Of a DNA stretch of 64,000 nt, positions 46,610 to 58,148 are shown piece by piece. A program made the translations under genes and the position numbers. Each line of letters starts with the position of its first letter. Positions within the stretch are counted from its first letter, which is position 1. The notes under the pieces were generated by a model. That model had not been told where the DNA came from, did not search any database, and saw only the letters and a program-made list of their open reading frames with translations. Source of the DNA: Leuctra nigra (taxonomy: Eukaryota > Arthropoda > Insecta > Plecoptera > Leuctridae); contig OW203768.1 of the NCBI GenBank assembly GCA_934045905.1, positions 28,797,060 through 28,861,059 on the forward strand, in the 5' to 3' direction.

Positions 46610-49600
46610 CTACACAATAGCGCACATAATTCTTGTACGGATGTCCCTCATTCGTGCTGTGTAGTTCATGTTTTCAATACCAAAGGTTAGAGACTCAAGA
46701 AACCCCCACATCTGCTCTAGATTAGAGTCGAACTTACAGTTGAAGACAAAGTAACTCTTAAAGAGCTGATCAAACGCCTCCAAACTGGATGCTCTGTTGC
46801 CACACGAGATGTAATTATTGTCTATGAAGAGGTAGTACTTCGAGATGGAGGCCTTATTTGGCCCAACTGCCAGCAGGAATGGCTGCAGGTTGTTTGTTTC
46901 AGGGGCACTGGGCAGAGGAACTCCAGTCTGTGGAAAGAATGTCATCTGTGAACTTTCATAATCTTTGACTTAACTAGGTATTGAGCTCGGCAATATTCAC
47001 AAGCCCGTGCATTGAGTATCATAACGGTACAGCACTATTTTTAAAGTAAATGTTACTATTTCTGAGGTGGGTGATAGTCTTAAATTTCGTTGAACTCAGA
47101 ACTGTATATGTAAACTGTGGACACTATTTTAATGTTAGGATCTTGTCCACCCACAAGATCGAAGTTTACAAAGCTATATGTCTAACTAAAGGATGTAGTA
47201 TATACCAAACTATACCTTGTGGAACAATATAAGTCTGTCCACAGCTGCAGAAACGCTCAGCCTATCAAAATTTTTCTTTCCACGTAGGGTTGGTGGTATG
47301 AGGTGGACGAGACCTATCATAGCCGCAGTTGTAGAATCCCAACCTGCAATTAAATGTAATTATTATATTATTGGACAAACAATAAAATGGAACTCTGACA
47401 AGATCGGTAGGTTTTTGAAAATCTACTGTCTTCAAAAGAAGGGTTACATTTTGGAACCCGATATTTCTATCATCGACTTTTGAAATAATCTATTTTATGT
47501 TAACCTTTGCTAAAGTTGATAATTGCTGTCCCAACAATATTGCGTGCAAGATAAGTAATAAATATGTAAGGAGAAGTGACGACAGCACTAAGATTAGGAA
47601 ATCATCGACATTGAAGATCATATCAAATGTATGTGTGCATTTACATATCTTGATAAAATAATTAAAATGTAAAAATGTAAACTTACGATCTTCATTTGAA
47701 GTGCCTTCAGTAATCTGGTTTTTGTTAAGGTCTTTGCACACCGATAGAATTTTATTTTCAATTTGTGGAAAAGTATTCGTGTATTTGGTACACTTGTCTG
47801 GGTGCATCAGCTCAAAGTCACAACCGATCTAAAAATTAAAAATAATTTCAATACATGCAAGTAATTAAATACACTTAATACAATAAATAAGATTGATTGT
47901 GAACGTTAACTTATGCCTAGTGAAAACTTTAGATTGAATTTCAATCATTTTACTAAACATAGAAATAGGAGTGTTTAGAACTACACCTTCTTTTAGTTTC
48001 CAATACATGAAACAGGGTATATTTACTTATTGCTGGATCATTTTTATACCCCTCCCCACCCCCACACACAAAATAATATACTATTTTAATTTTAATTTTT
48101 TTTGTACAATAAAAATTGGGGTTATAATAAAAATTGGGATTCGTTTGAAACGAATGTTTATGATGAACGTTGGTATTTAAAAAATTAAAATATAGGGCTC
48201 ATCTCATGTCCTGAAAAGATTGGCATTTTAAATAATTTTACCCTGCATCCGTGACTTACCAATTGAGGCGTATCAATGAAGCGAGGAAATCTCAAAAGTA
48301 TGTTTTTGCAATCAGCTTCATTAGTTCTCAGACGTTCGCGGATAGGGTGAGTTTTTTTCATTCGTTCAAGAATTTCATTAGTTTGAGTTTTGTGGCAAGC
48401 ACTCATGAGCCACAGTTCTTCTCTCTTCAACTCTGGGTCATAGCCAGTAACATCAGTGGATGTATCAGTGTATGTAGCACTTGGCGTATAAATGGATGTA
48501 TCAGTGTATGTAGCGCTGGCCGTAGTAGTGGATGTAGCAGTGGGTTGATCACTGACCGTAGTAGTGGCCGTAGTGGTGGGTTGATCACTGACCGTAGTAG
48601 TTGATGTAGCAGTTGATGTAGCACTGGCCGTAGTAGTGGGTGGTACACTGACCGTAGCAGTGGATGTAGAACTGGTCGTAGTGGATGTAGCACTGGCCTG
48701 ATCACTGACCGTAGTAGTTGATGTAGCAGTTGATGTAGCACTGGTGGGTTGATCACTGACCGTAGCAGTGGATGTAGCACTGGTCGTAGTCGTCTTACCA
48801 GATTTAGAAGGAGTTGGAACAACACTCTCAATCGCAGCAGTTCTCTGCGAGGGATTCTTGGTTCTATTGACCGTCTTCAAGCGCCAGCCAATGTATCCTC
48901 CCCGAGTGGAAGGATCGTAAAAGGTTTCCTGTAATCAAATTTGTGTACCCTTAATAACAGTTATCTACTACCAGCGAGAGCTTATACATTTTACATGCGA
49001 TTTGATATGCGTTTGCAAGTTTCTGCTCTACAGGCCTTGGAACTGCGTCAAGAGAAAAGTGATAAAATAAATGAACATTCTTCTTCGATCAACAAAACTG
49101 TGAAGAACATATTTTTAGGGAAAATGACTCTTACGTTACGTAAAAAAAAAATTACGTTTGATTTGAAATGTCATGATATACTAACAAATCTGATGTCAAA
49201 ATGCATCAATACGAAACTCTGATACAACAATTGTCCAGAATGTATTTATTTTTAATACGTCACGCCAGCTACATGGCAGCCAATTTACAACTTGAATTTA
49301 ACTAAAGAAGAAAATGTAACTCACGTAGCCTTCAGAAGTACTGTGGTCCCTTAGGTTTGGAAAAAGTTGTACTGTTGCCTTCGCGATTGCTATCTTGGCC
49401 ACTCGGCTGGGATATTGGCCGTGCTTAGATTTAAGAATGTCACAAGCAATATTTACCAAGCGCTTACGGCTACTGTCCGAGAGAGTTTGCTTTGTTTCAT
49501 ATTCATTCAAAATCTCACTGCCTCCCGATCGGGAAAGTAGCCCGTTTTGAAGGTCCTGAAATAATAAGATATAATACATTTTTGCGTTTAAAAAATCCAA

Positions 49601-52116
49601 TAGAAAAAAATAGGACTTTCATTAATTTAAAATATCGGGATATAAACAAATAAATTATACTATTTAAGAAGGGCAGTATACATTTCATTGCCCGAATAAA
49701 AATGTGTGAACGTATTACATTATCTCACAAGAACTGATAATCTACTTCGCAAACTTACACTTGTTTGTATCTCGCTGTTTCTTATTTCTGGTTTTTTAAA
49801 GGCAGTTGGGATGTAGGGTTCAGGTTCAGTCTTATCAGGTAACGACCTCTTTCTAGATTGTGGTTCCAATGGTTGCATTTCATCCAGAGAGAGTGTTGTG
49901 CACTGGCTAAGTGCTGGAGACATCGTTATCATTGAACTTTCTTCGTCAAAATTATACAAACTATTGTCAATTCCTGTAGCACTTGTCAAATCTAAGTATG
50001 TCAGATAGTTTGTTCTAATTTTGAGATCTTGGAAATGCAGAAATGGAAAGACCTCTGCGTCGATTGCAACGTCATCGTTGTCTGTGACTATAATATCTTC
50101 CAGAGGAGCCTCGATGTTAAATTTCAGTTTGGCTGTCAAAAAATGAAATAAGTACATCTAAATGCAGAGCCAATTACAATTTGAAAGTCAAGAGTCTTCC
50201 TATTTCCACCTTAATAACAATTAAATCTTCTTCATTATTCAATATTTAGTAAATTACAACAGCTTATCTTCGCGGGAGGAACGGGTGTTTGGGGGGGGGG
50301 GGGGGGGGGGAGCATAATGTAATATGCCATCACACACAAATCACCTTCTCTAGTCTGAGTAATATTTCCATTTATTTTATGTCAGAAGCAAAAATAAGGA
50401 CCGCACTTTCTGTCCAAAACCTAAGCCCATTTAGAAGTTTTTGTTCGGCCTAATTTTTCAAATTAAATTTAAATATGTCTATTGTCTTCTGGAGCTGTGG
50501 ACCTTGGACTTAAAAACAATCGGATTCAAATATTTTCAAAATTAAACATCTGGTTCATTAGATGTAAAAGAAGACATGAATTGATTCTTTCCGGTTATAT
50601 GTGAAAATGTGTACACACAGTAGGTTACGGTTTTAAAATGAAAAGGGTTCGTTTCATTTCAGGACCCACATGAAATGCGCATTTTACTGCTTACAGCTGT
50701 CAAGAGTTCAAGTTGAGCCAGACTATGCCTTTATTACACTAGTTAGTAGGTAAACTTGGTGTGCTTAGCGAAGCTTAGTAATGACTGTGTGATCAAGTCA
50801 AAACTTGTAATATAAACTTGCCTTCATCTAGCAAGCACGCGTATTGACCTCGGTAAAATCAAAATGCTGACTGTGAAACAACGTATGCGAACCGCTTGAG
50901 AAAGGCCCATTAACACAAGCATTAACGTAATGTGCTTAAACGTAAGTATTTATTTGACTAAAACTTAAATAATGTTGACTCTTCTAAATTGTAAAGCGTC
51001 AACCGTTGTGAATACTATATATCAATGTACAATAGATAGATGGAAGGAGCATTCCATTTTTAGATCAATAATTTTTCTATATTCATTAATAATCCTAAAT
51101 GTACATTTGACACTCTCTTCAACAATCAAATTTGTATCTGTTATACAGTGTCATGGCAATCATTTTATAATGACAGTGTTTATTAATTGTAATAAAGTTG
51201 TAAAATTCAGGTTGTATTGTGAATGGGGCTCAAGGCTGACGCATTGGAATTGCATCACGAATGTGTCGACTCGCTCATCTCATAAAACCCAGCTAGTGAG
51301 ATGGTGAAATACCCAGAGAGTTAAAATATTCCACACTGATTTTTAAGCAGGCCGCAAACCATTTTAATACTCAAGTAAATTGTTTTATAATGAATCACAG
51401 TTACCTCAATTTTTATATGTGAAATATCAATCAATTTCGAAATTCATATTTTCATCTTTATTTCTACCATCCTATCTATCACTTTAGGACATCGTTGAGG
51501 CGTTGAACAGAAGTGAATCATAATCAATTTAAAAAATCAACATCCACTTCCAACAGTTAGAAACACTCGAGATCCAAACATGACAGCATAATTCTTGAAT
51601 TATAGTTATAAACTAAACTGATAAATGAAAAACACTTACATTTCGGGATGTTTGTTTTGCTAATATTTCGATAGAAGGGACAAACGTTCTGTTTTCACTG
51701 AATATTTACACAATACTCTCCAAGGGGGGCACTGATATAGGTTGGGTACCTAGCCAAGGAATCATAGAATCTGGAATCTGGAATTATGGATCTGGAATCA
51801 TCACTGAAACGTTTTTGACAAGTGCATAGAGACTAGAGTGAGTGCAGTTTGGACACTGCATGCCCCTCACAAAGTTGTACAGCTGCAGTGCGGGCATGCA
51901 GTGTCCAAACTGCACTCCATGCATCTTTCCAAAAGCGTATATTGCGTACAATAAACACGCAATAGTACTAGGTAAATGCGTATTAAGCTCTCTACGAATG
52001 ATTAATTTAATTTCGTACATACCTGCAACCACAAATGCTTCCAATGTCAAATCCTCTTCTCTCACCGATACATATTTCTTTTCGTGACGGAATGTAACGC
52101 GAAATAGGCGTACCAT
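46610..52116 (-). CDS. Transposon gene A: seven-exon accessory protein (651 aa)
   Basis: Exons on the minus strand: 52116-52023, 50132-49759, 49555-49325, 48928-48260, 47828-47687, 47343-47216, 46927-46610. Every border is GT/AG and every phase matches (1,0,0,0,1,0), giving 652 codons with the stop and no internal stop. Residues ~1-50 (MVRLFRVTFRHEKKYVSVRE…KLKFNIEAPLEDIIVTDNDD) look like a PB1/ubiquitin-like fold. Exon 3 carries LVNIACDILKSKHGQYPSRV, exon 4 FYDPSTRGGYIGWRLKTVNR, a Thr/Ser/Ala-rich repeat and RFPRFIDTPQL, exon 6 MIGLVHLIPPTLRGKK and exon 7 YYLFIDNNYISCG…LFKSYFVFNCKF. I recall this motif order from uncharacterised animal proteins of about 500-700 residues, often multicopy. The role is unknown; by position it would be the second protein of the transposon, perhaps binding the subterminal repeats. 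An intact seven-exon frame implies recent activity or selection. Confidence 0.8.
48440..48800 (-). repeat. Coding minisatellite: Thr/Ser/Ala-rich linker in gene A
   Basis: Imperfect repeats of a TSATSTATSTTTVSDQ-like unit (about 100 residues), followed by ATYTDTS repeats. On the plus strand the DNA reads GTAGCACTGG and GATGTAGCAG repeated with GATCACTGACCGTAG. It is probably a disordered linker of variable length between the conserved halves of the protein. Confidence 0.9.
48964..49043. repeat. Short dispersed repeat, copy 3, in gene A intron 3
   Basis: GCGATTTGATATGCGTTTGC, then CTGCTCTACAGGCCTTGGAA matches 9987-10040 closely. It must have entered the transposon, or been shared with it, since both loci diverged. 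Confidence 0.6.
50291..50310. repeat. 20-G homopolymer in gene A intron 1
   Basis: An uninterrupted run of 20 G within intron 1 of the transposon gene. It is prone to length error in assembly. Confidence 0.9.
51840..51917. repeat. Perfect 26-bp inverted repeat with 26-bp loop
   Basis: 51840-51865 (GAGTGCAGTTTGGACACTGC then ATGCCC) and 51892-51917 are exact reverse complements. The predicted hairpin has pre-miRNA-like dimensions. It sits in gene A intron 1, 106 bp past exon 1. Confidence 0.9.
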
Positions 52117-52239
52117 GATGGATAGCAAAAATCACAAAAAATAACAGTTTCAATTGCTAAATCAATTTATTCGCAACACAAAGACGCACCAACATGAACA
52201 CACGCTGTAAGATCCAGACAAAGACTGACGCCAACTGCA

Positions 52240-52560
52240 GCGTGGTCGCTGGGAACAGGAGTTGAATCTGTCACATCAGCACCTTGTCAGCACCGGAAAG
52301 GGTGAGGTCGGAGTCAAAACGACTCCACAGCGGTGTGAATCTGTTTGAGTGACACCATATTAACACCGGATCAACACCGATGATGAAACATTTTTCAATC
52401 TAAGTAACACCGGCGTGGATTCACAGCCGCCGGTGTCAAGAAACGCAATTCTAGCACCGTAAAATTCTAGCACCGTCGACACCGGTGGCTGCGGTGTGCA
52501 ATTAGCACCGTGGTGGTGTTGAATATTAGCTCCGATTTGCTAGCACCGGGCCGGTGGAGT
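52240..52560. repeat. Right subterminal repeat region (AACACCG)
   Basis: About a dozen diverged AACACCG/AGCACCG units (for example near 52361, 52371, 52409, 52456, 52473 and 52505), opposite in orientation to the left array. Less regular than the left side. Confidence 0.7.
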
Positions 52561-52589
52561 TATTATTTTCTGACATTTCTAAGAGTGTA

Positions 52590-54170
52590 CTTATAGTTTC
52601 AAAAATGAAAGGCAGAGATAACAATGTGTTCGGTAAACAAATAATCATTATTCTCCAATAAATCCCCGCAAATAATAAGCATGTAATTAACTCTGGATTG
52701 GGAATGCAATTACTCAGAGCACTAATTAAAATCTGGTGCAATTAACTGGGACTTACATTGTAATGCGTTTCCACGGCAACGAGCAAATAAGTCGCAGCAG
52801 GAGAATACATTTCGCTCCGCTACCTTAGATTGTGGAAGAGCAGTGTTGGGTTGTTTATAGCTGCAGGATGCATTCAGAATGAGACTCATTATAACTCTTG
52901 TGTGCATAAGAAGACGTGGGTTCGATCCTCTGTATCGGTAGTTTAGTAAAGTGGCGAACTCTAGAAATATTACAATATTATTAATATTAATATGTTAGAT
53001 TTTGAAGAAGCACGAATTTTCAATTTTTGATTACAATGATGCTTTAAAAATTGAAAATTCATACGATAATAGGGAAGTGAAGTGAAGTTAAGATTTTAGA
53101 ATCACCAATATTTTATGAAAGTTGAGATGTTGTTGAAGACAGAATGTGGTATTATTTTGTTGTGTGATGAATAGTTTTCAAGGAACGAACGTTCCGATGA
53201 ACGAGGGTTCATCTTTGCCTGTCTCCGACCGTAGATTGTTTTTATTTCTCCATCTACAAATACAAAGTACAAGAAAAAGTACATCTTTTCAAAACCTTGA
53301 TTGAAAACTGATTCTGCCGGCTGTTTGTATAGGATACGACTTGTTTTTCCTGTTTTTCCTATAACTATCCTTGGAGACGTCGTGGTAATGCATCTAACCC
53401 CTTCATTTATTTCCATGACCTATTTCTTTTGATTTCCGCATAAAACATTAAGTTTTAGTCCCTTTTCTCTTCACTCAAAGATGCTGTTCACTTAGTTTCA
53501 TATCAATCAAATGAAATCTATCGACTTGTATTGTTGTTGATATAAACTCCGATTGGACACGTGACATTGCAATCTAATGGACAAACCTCTTGCGCTTGTC
53601 TAGTGGAACTGGACGTCATCAATACCGCGTATATCACGATTCACGACCAACAGTCAGACAGAGAGAAACATATTTCACCGGAGGACGACACAGAAAGAAA
53701 GAAGAGGACAAACTGAAAATGTGAAGTGAGAACAGTTTCATGTTCACAATTGTATGAGAATGTTGGTAATGTAAATCAATGCAAATTCGATTTCGAACAA
53801 AATGGCTGCGTTTTATTCAAATATCAATTTTAAATTATGTCGAGAGCTTGGAACTTTTTTGTTTCTGGGAAGATGATGATGTTTGATTAGGAAATGATGA
53901 TGAAGCGTCATGGTCTAGTTCATTTGATTCAAACCAACATTGAGATTATACATACGGTAACTAGACTATACCTATATATACAGGAAAATTCTCATGACTC
54001 CCGTCATTTATTATTCATTTAAGGATTTGGCTTCCGTGGGGAATTGTTCTCCTAGTATGTAAAAGGCTAGTCCGCAATATTATGTAATATGCGATGATTC
54101 ACTATAACCTGAGAGTATGCTCGATTTAAGTAAATAGAAAAGGGTTCTGGTAAGGAGTCGGACAATAGAA
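52590..54170. other. No gene recognised
   Basis: AT-rich flank to the right of the large transposon. A patch at 53590-53760 with purine-rich sequence could be a 5' UTR, but no exon follows convincingly. Confidence 0.4.
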
Positions 54171-54560
54171 ATGTCATCAATCAGTTATGATTTTCCGAAA
54201 CAGATAGGTGAGGTTTGGACTGATCATTTTTTCGTAAGCAAAAGTTTTAGACGCAAACTAATAATACTCAATTTGTATGTGACAATTTATACCATTTTAA
54301 TTGCAATACACTGGAAAGTTTGTTTAGAAGGTGGTTCAAAAATAGATACAGCGATAACGAAGACACAGCTGATCGCTAGCTTTGCTCATGTTAGCCTTAT
54401 GTTAGTGTTCTACAATAATATTTGTACTTCAGAGGTAAAATGCCCGATGTCCATTTTCTCGATTTTGCGTTACCTCTATCCTCTATCTTTCATTTGTCTG
54501 AGGTCAATGGAGATGAGATGGAAGATGGAAGAGATGGAGATTCCATCTGAGATGGAATAA
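54171..54560 (+). pseudogene. Chemoreceptor-like N-terminal fragment
   Basis: The frame starts MSSISYDFPKQIGEVWTDHF and has hydrophobic stretches LIILNLYVTIYTILIAIHW and LIASFAHVSLMLVFYNNI, then CTSEVKCPMSIFSILRYLYP. The last segment matches the SEV..PMSI segment at 31089-31283. After YLYP the frame turns into a low-complexity Met/Glu/Arg-rich tail (MEMRWKMEEMEI), which looks like loss of the true reading frame. Likely a decayed gustatory-receptor-type copy. Confidence 0.4.
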
Positions 54561-54932
54561 TTCAAGATGGCGGCAGTATAGTGTTCACGTTCAGGTTGGT
54601 CAAGGGAAATTAGTTAAACATCATCTATAACGTAAACCAGGGCTCAGATACATTGGTATAAATCTAGTATATTCACTTTAATAATACAATTGTTGTATAA
54701 ACTTTCTCGTGAGTGCATCACATTCCATCTAATATAATAAGTTATTCCATTCTCTTAACACCTGTGCGTTTATACCGTGTGAGTTTAGCAACGCAGATTC
54801 CCCTTCCGCCCGTCATCAAGATCTGTGTAGGCGTGCGTGACACACACTGACAACAACAGCTGTTCAGTAGCAAGTGGATTCCTGGTGCATAGCTCCTGTG
54901 AAAATAACCGACAACAGTAGAGTAGCCGCACC

Positions 54933-55652
54933 ATGGACGCAGATTCCCTGCAATCTAGGGTAGAGAACTTTGAAATCAAAGTTCTTCAATCCCTGGAAGA
55001 TTTTCGAAAGATAGCAATAGCAGAAAATCCTGACCATCAACCCGTCCCTGCCGATAACATCAATCTACAGGAGAAATTTAAGGAACTTGAGAGGCGGGTA
55101 ATTTCTAGCTTCGAAGAAATCAAGCAAGAAATTACAGTGGCCAAAACGCAAATTGAACAAAATGCAACTAGGATGGATGCTCTCGAGCAGTACTCGAGAC
55201 GAAACTGCATTCTGATACACGGTATCAGCGAAACTGAAAAGGAAGACACCTATGAACAGGTGTGTGGCTTCCTCAACAATCGGCTGAAGATGGAAGTGTC
55301 GCACATGGACATTGACAGATGCCACCGTCTTGGTTCTCGGAGCGCCAAAAACAAGTACATAAGACCAATAATTGTTAAGTTTATTGCATATTGGTGCAAG
55401 GAGACATGCTGGCGCCGTAAGAAATCCCTAAAGGAATCGGGATTTGTTATCACTGAATCACTCACGCGCACCAGACAGGAACTGCTGACTAACGTTCAAA
55501 AAATAGTGGGATTTACGAAATGCTGGACCCAGGATGGTGCCATCATCGCGATCCAGGACGAGAAGAGAATCCGAATAACGAGTGCTGACGATCTGCGCTT
55601 ACTAGCACCAAAAGCATCCGGCCAAAGTGACTCCTCTACGAGAGTACCATAG
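54933..55652 (+). CDS. Non-LTR retrotransposon ORF1-like protein (239 aa)
   Basis: MDADSLQSRVENFEIKVLQS starts a coiled-coil-like N-terminal region (residues ~1-90, rich in Glu, Lys and Leu heptads). The hallmark LEQYSRRNCILIHGISETEK (~85-105) introduces an RRM-like domain with MDIDRCHRLGSRS and FKAYWCK-like sequence (here FIAYWCKETC). These features match the RNA-binding ORF1 proteins of LINE-type elements. No zinc knuckle and no reverse transcriptase follow. The sequence runs into AT repeats at 55720 and then a family F element, so this is a truncated or processed copy whose own frame is intact. Confidence 0.75.
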   Translation: MDADSLQSRVENFEIKVLQSLEDFRKIAIAENPDHQPVPADNINLQEKFKELERRVISSFEEIKQEITVAKTQIEQNATRMDALEQYSRRNCILIHGISETEKEDTYEQVCGFLNNRLKMEVSHMDIDRCHRLGSRSAKNKYIRPIIVKFIAYWCKETCWRRKKSLKESGFVITESLTRTRQELLTNVQKIVGFTKCWTQDGAIIAIQDEKRIRITSADDLRLLAPKASGQSDSSTRVP

Positions 55653-55797
55653 TGTGTGATGTACTAAGGACCAACAACAATAAATACAAACTGACCCAGC
55701 AATACTCGCCTGACCAACCGTATGCTTATATAATTTATAATTTATAATTTATATTACCTATTAATTTTATTTAGTTTATTGTAGTATATTATATCCC

Positions 55798-58148
55798 AGA
55801 AAAAACACTCCGTGTAAAAATACCAGCCAAGTCTCTTTAACTATAAAAAAAAATATAAGAAATCTAAAAATTCAGCACTGAAAAGGAGTGATATCAAAAA
55901 AGGAGCCAAGTCAACGAATTTTCCAAATTTTAATCGTACCATTGAAATAAAAATATCAACCCCCGAGAAATACTTAAAAAAAGGACTTGGCGCATCGTTT
56001 TTTTAAAGACACTTTTCTATCCTAAAAGTATAGGAAGAACTCTACAAGTATATTTTCCTGAGTATATCACATTCATTATCGACGAATCATACTACGTTTT
56101 AATATAACTAGTACTCTTACCTACTGGCAGTTTTGGTATTTTGTCAATATTCAGAGGAAATAAACGGATAAACGAATAACGAATAAACGGAAGCGGCCTA
56201 GTCTATTCGTTATTGCCACTATTTCTAGGGTCATATTAATCAATCATACTTCTCAATATCGTGACTGAGGGAAATAGCGAAAGCGCTCATTACAAGAAGG
56301 CCGTCAATGAGATTTGTATAAGTGACTAGTGCACTGAGCCATGCTGCTCAAATAATTACTGACTAGATTTTTATCTAAAGTAATACGTTATGTAATTTAT
56401 GAATTTTTTTGGTATAAAATGTTAATTAATAGCAATTAATTACACGGCGAGAAGGTTCAAAGTATAATGCTGTAGTAGGTATGTTGATGTACCCACAAAA
56501 CTATAGGTACCTACCAATCACAAACACAACTGTTCTGTATTTATTGCTTGTAAGACAATGCTATGTTTCTTTGCGTACTTATATTTAAATTTAAAATATT
56601 TTACAGAATGTTCAATATTTAATTTGAAAGTTTTGTCCCAATTTTTCTAGGCATTTCTGAACTACGTAGTATGTGAGTGGCATAAGCTTAAGAATAGAAA
56701 AATGTCTTTAAAAAAACGATGCGCCAAGTCCTTTTTTTAAGTATTTCTCGGGGGTTGATATTTTTATTTCAATGGTACGATTAAAATTTGGAAAATTCGT
56801 TGACTTGGCTCCTTTTTTGATATCACTCCTTTTCAGTGCTGAATTTTTAGATTTCTTCTATTTTTTTTTATAGTTAAAGAGACTTGGCTGGTATTTTTAC
56901 ACGGAGTGTTTTTTCTGGGATATCACTTCTTTTGTTAGTTTATTCATACAGCTTGTAGCACATGTCCGAGCAGGGACTAATTTCTTTAAAAAAATACGCC
57001 TCAACCGATTTGGTTACTATGAAAAGTTGCGTTTGGTATAAGATGAAAATGATTATCCAAGAAGAATAGCTTAAGTTTCGTTATAATCGATCCAGCCGTT
57101 TTCGATACATGACGTCACTTCCGGTTTTGAAATAGCGGCCGAATTCCGGTATAGGTAATAAGAAAACAATCTAGTTTTATCTAGTTGATACCTTCATGAA
57201 CGACCATCTGAATTCCTAATCCCTATATTTCCGTAAAATCGGTCATGCCGTTTGTAATATATGACGTCACTTCCGGTTTCATTTAGTGGTTCCTGCCGCC
57301 ATTTCCGGTACCATTAATTTATTTATTCATTTTTCACAATTGATTTTTCAAATAAATAGCAGAATGAATACGCAGGAGCTAGTTCAGTTGCAATCGGTAC
57401 AGGCGTTTTAGATATATGACGTCACTTCCGGTTTCAGGAATGGCGGCCGAGAACACTGCTACCTTGAATATATCAATTGTATTGTCTATGTTACAATGTA
57501 AGTTAATTATGTACGTATTTTAAGTATAATTTGTTGAAATAAGTTAAATATTGCGTATTTATGACGTCACTTCCGGTTTAGAAAATAAGAAAATAATATT
57601 TTTTTTATTGATACTTCATATAGATGACCATCTAAATCGAATGGCGCTAATTTCGTTCTAATCGGTCCAGACGTTTTTGAGTTATGACGTAACTTCCGGT
57701 TTCAAAATGGCGGCTTCCGGTTGGTTTTATAAAAAGGCACCTCAGACGCCAAAAGTGCACATGTGGTAAAAATTTCAGGTCGATCGGTTCAGCCGTTTAG
57801 GCTGTGGCGGTGATAGCGACGTTTCGTGATATCATCAGAATCATCATCATCTTCAGAATCAGAAAGTGGTGTAATTTCACTGTTTTCTCGGTCCTCTAGC
57901 GCGCAAATGGCATAACCTATTGTTCCCAAATTTGGTATATGTAGTGGGGTGGGCCATAGCTCGAAATTAAGATATTTCGCAACAATGTGAGATTTACCAA
58001 TTTTGAGATCCAGTAGGCCGAAAATGCCATGTTGTTGCTTACAGTAAAAGTGTTTGGTCTGCTCCTCAGTTTATTAGGCATTTACGGTATGTTGAGTGAC
58101 TGTGAGTGTATAGTACGACTTGGCTGGGTGGAGCGACCGCTCCACTAG
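55798..58148 (+). mobile_element. Family F element, third copy
   Basis: Starts near CCCAGAAAAAACACTCCGTG, with arm 55798-56083, spacer to about 56690 and inverted arm 56695-56930. Then comes a diverged satellite with four perfect TGACGTCACTTCCGG sites (57110, 57262, 57417, 57562), ending in the hairpin GTGGAGCG-N2-CGCTCCAC and CTAG at 58145-58148. It is opposite in orientation to the 35499-38486 copy. The start is uncertain by a few bases because the inverted arms share ATATCCCAG. Confidence 0.85.

Larger units (their letters stand above)
41898..52587 (-). mobile_element. 10.7-kb two-gene DNA transposon, apparently complete
   Basis: Terminal inverted repeats: CACTCTAAGAAAT at 41898 and, on the opposite strand, CACTCTTAGAAAT ending at 52587 (12 of 13 match), flanked by TA on both sides (41896-41897, 52588-52589). 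Just inside each end lie subterminal arrays of the same core in opposite orientation: CGGTGTT repeats at 41926-42590 and AACACCG repeats at about 52240-52560. Between them are gene A (seven exons) and gene B (one exon), both minus strand, with every reading frame intact. CACT-type ends plus dense subterminal repeats plus two genes recall the EnSpm/CACTA superfamily. A TA duplication is not the usual 3 bp of that group, so the assignment is tentative. Confidence 0.8.

Noticed and set aside
48251..48831. Long Arg/Ser- or Leu-rich open frames over the Thr-rich repeat
   Set aside because: Frame-shifted readings of a minisatellite that is in frame in gene A on the minus strand.
41898..52587. Viewing genes A and B as ordinary host genes
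   Set aside because: They lie between matching inverted ends and opposed subterminal arrays, are 8 nt apart, and protein B has transposase-like blocks; still, host domestication cannot be excluded from one copy.
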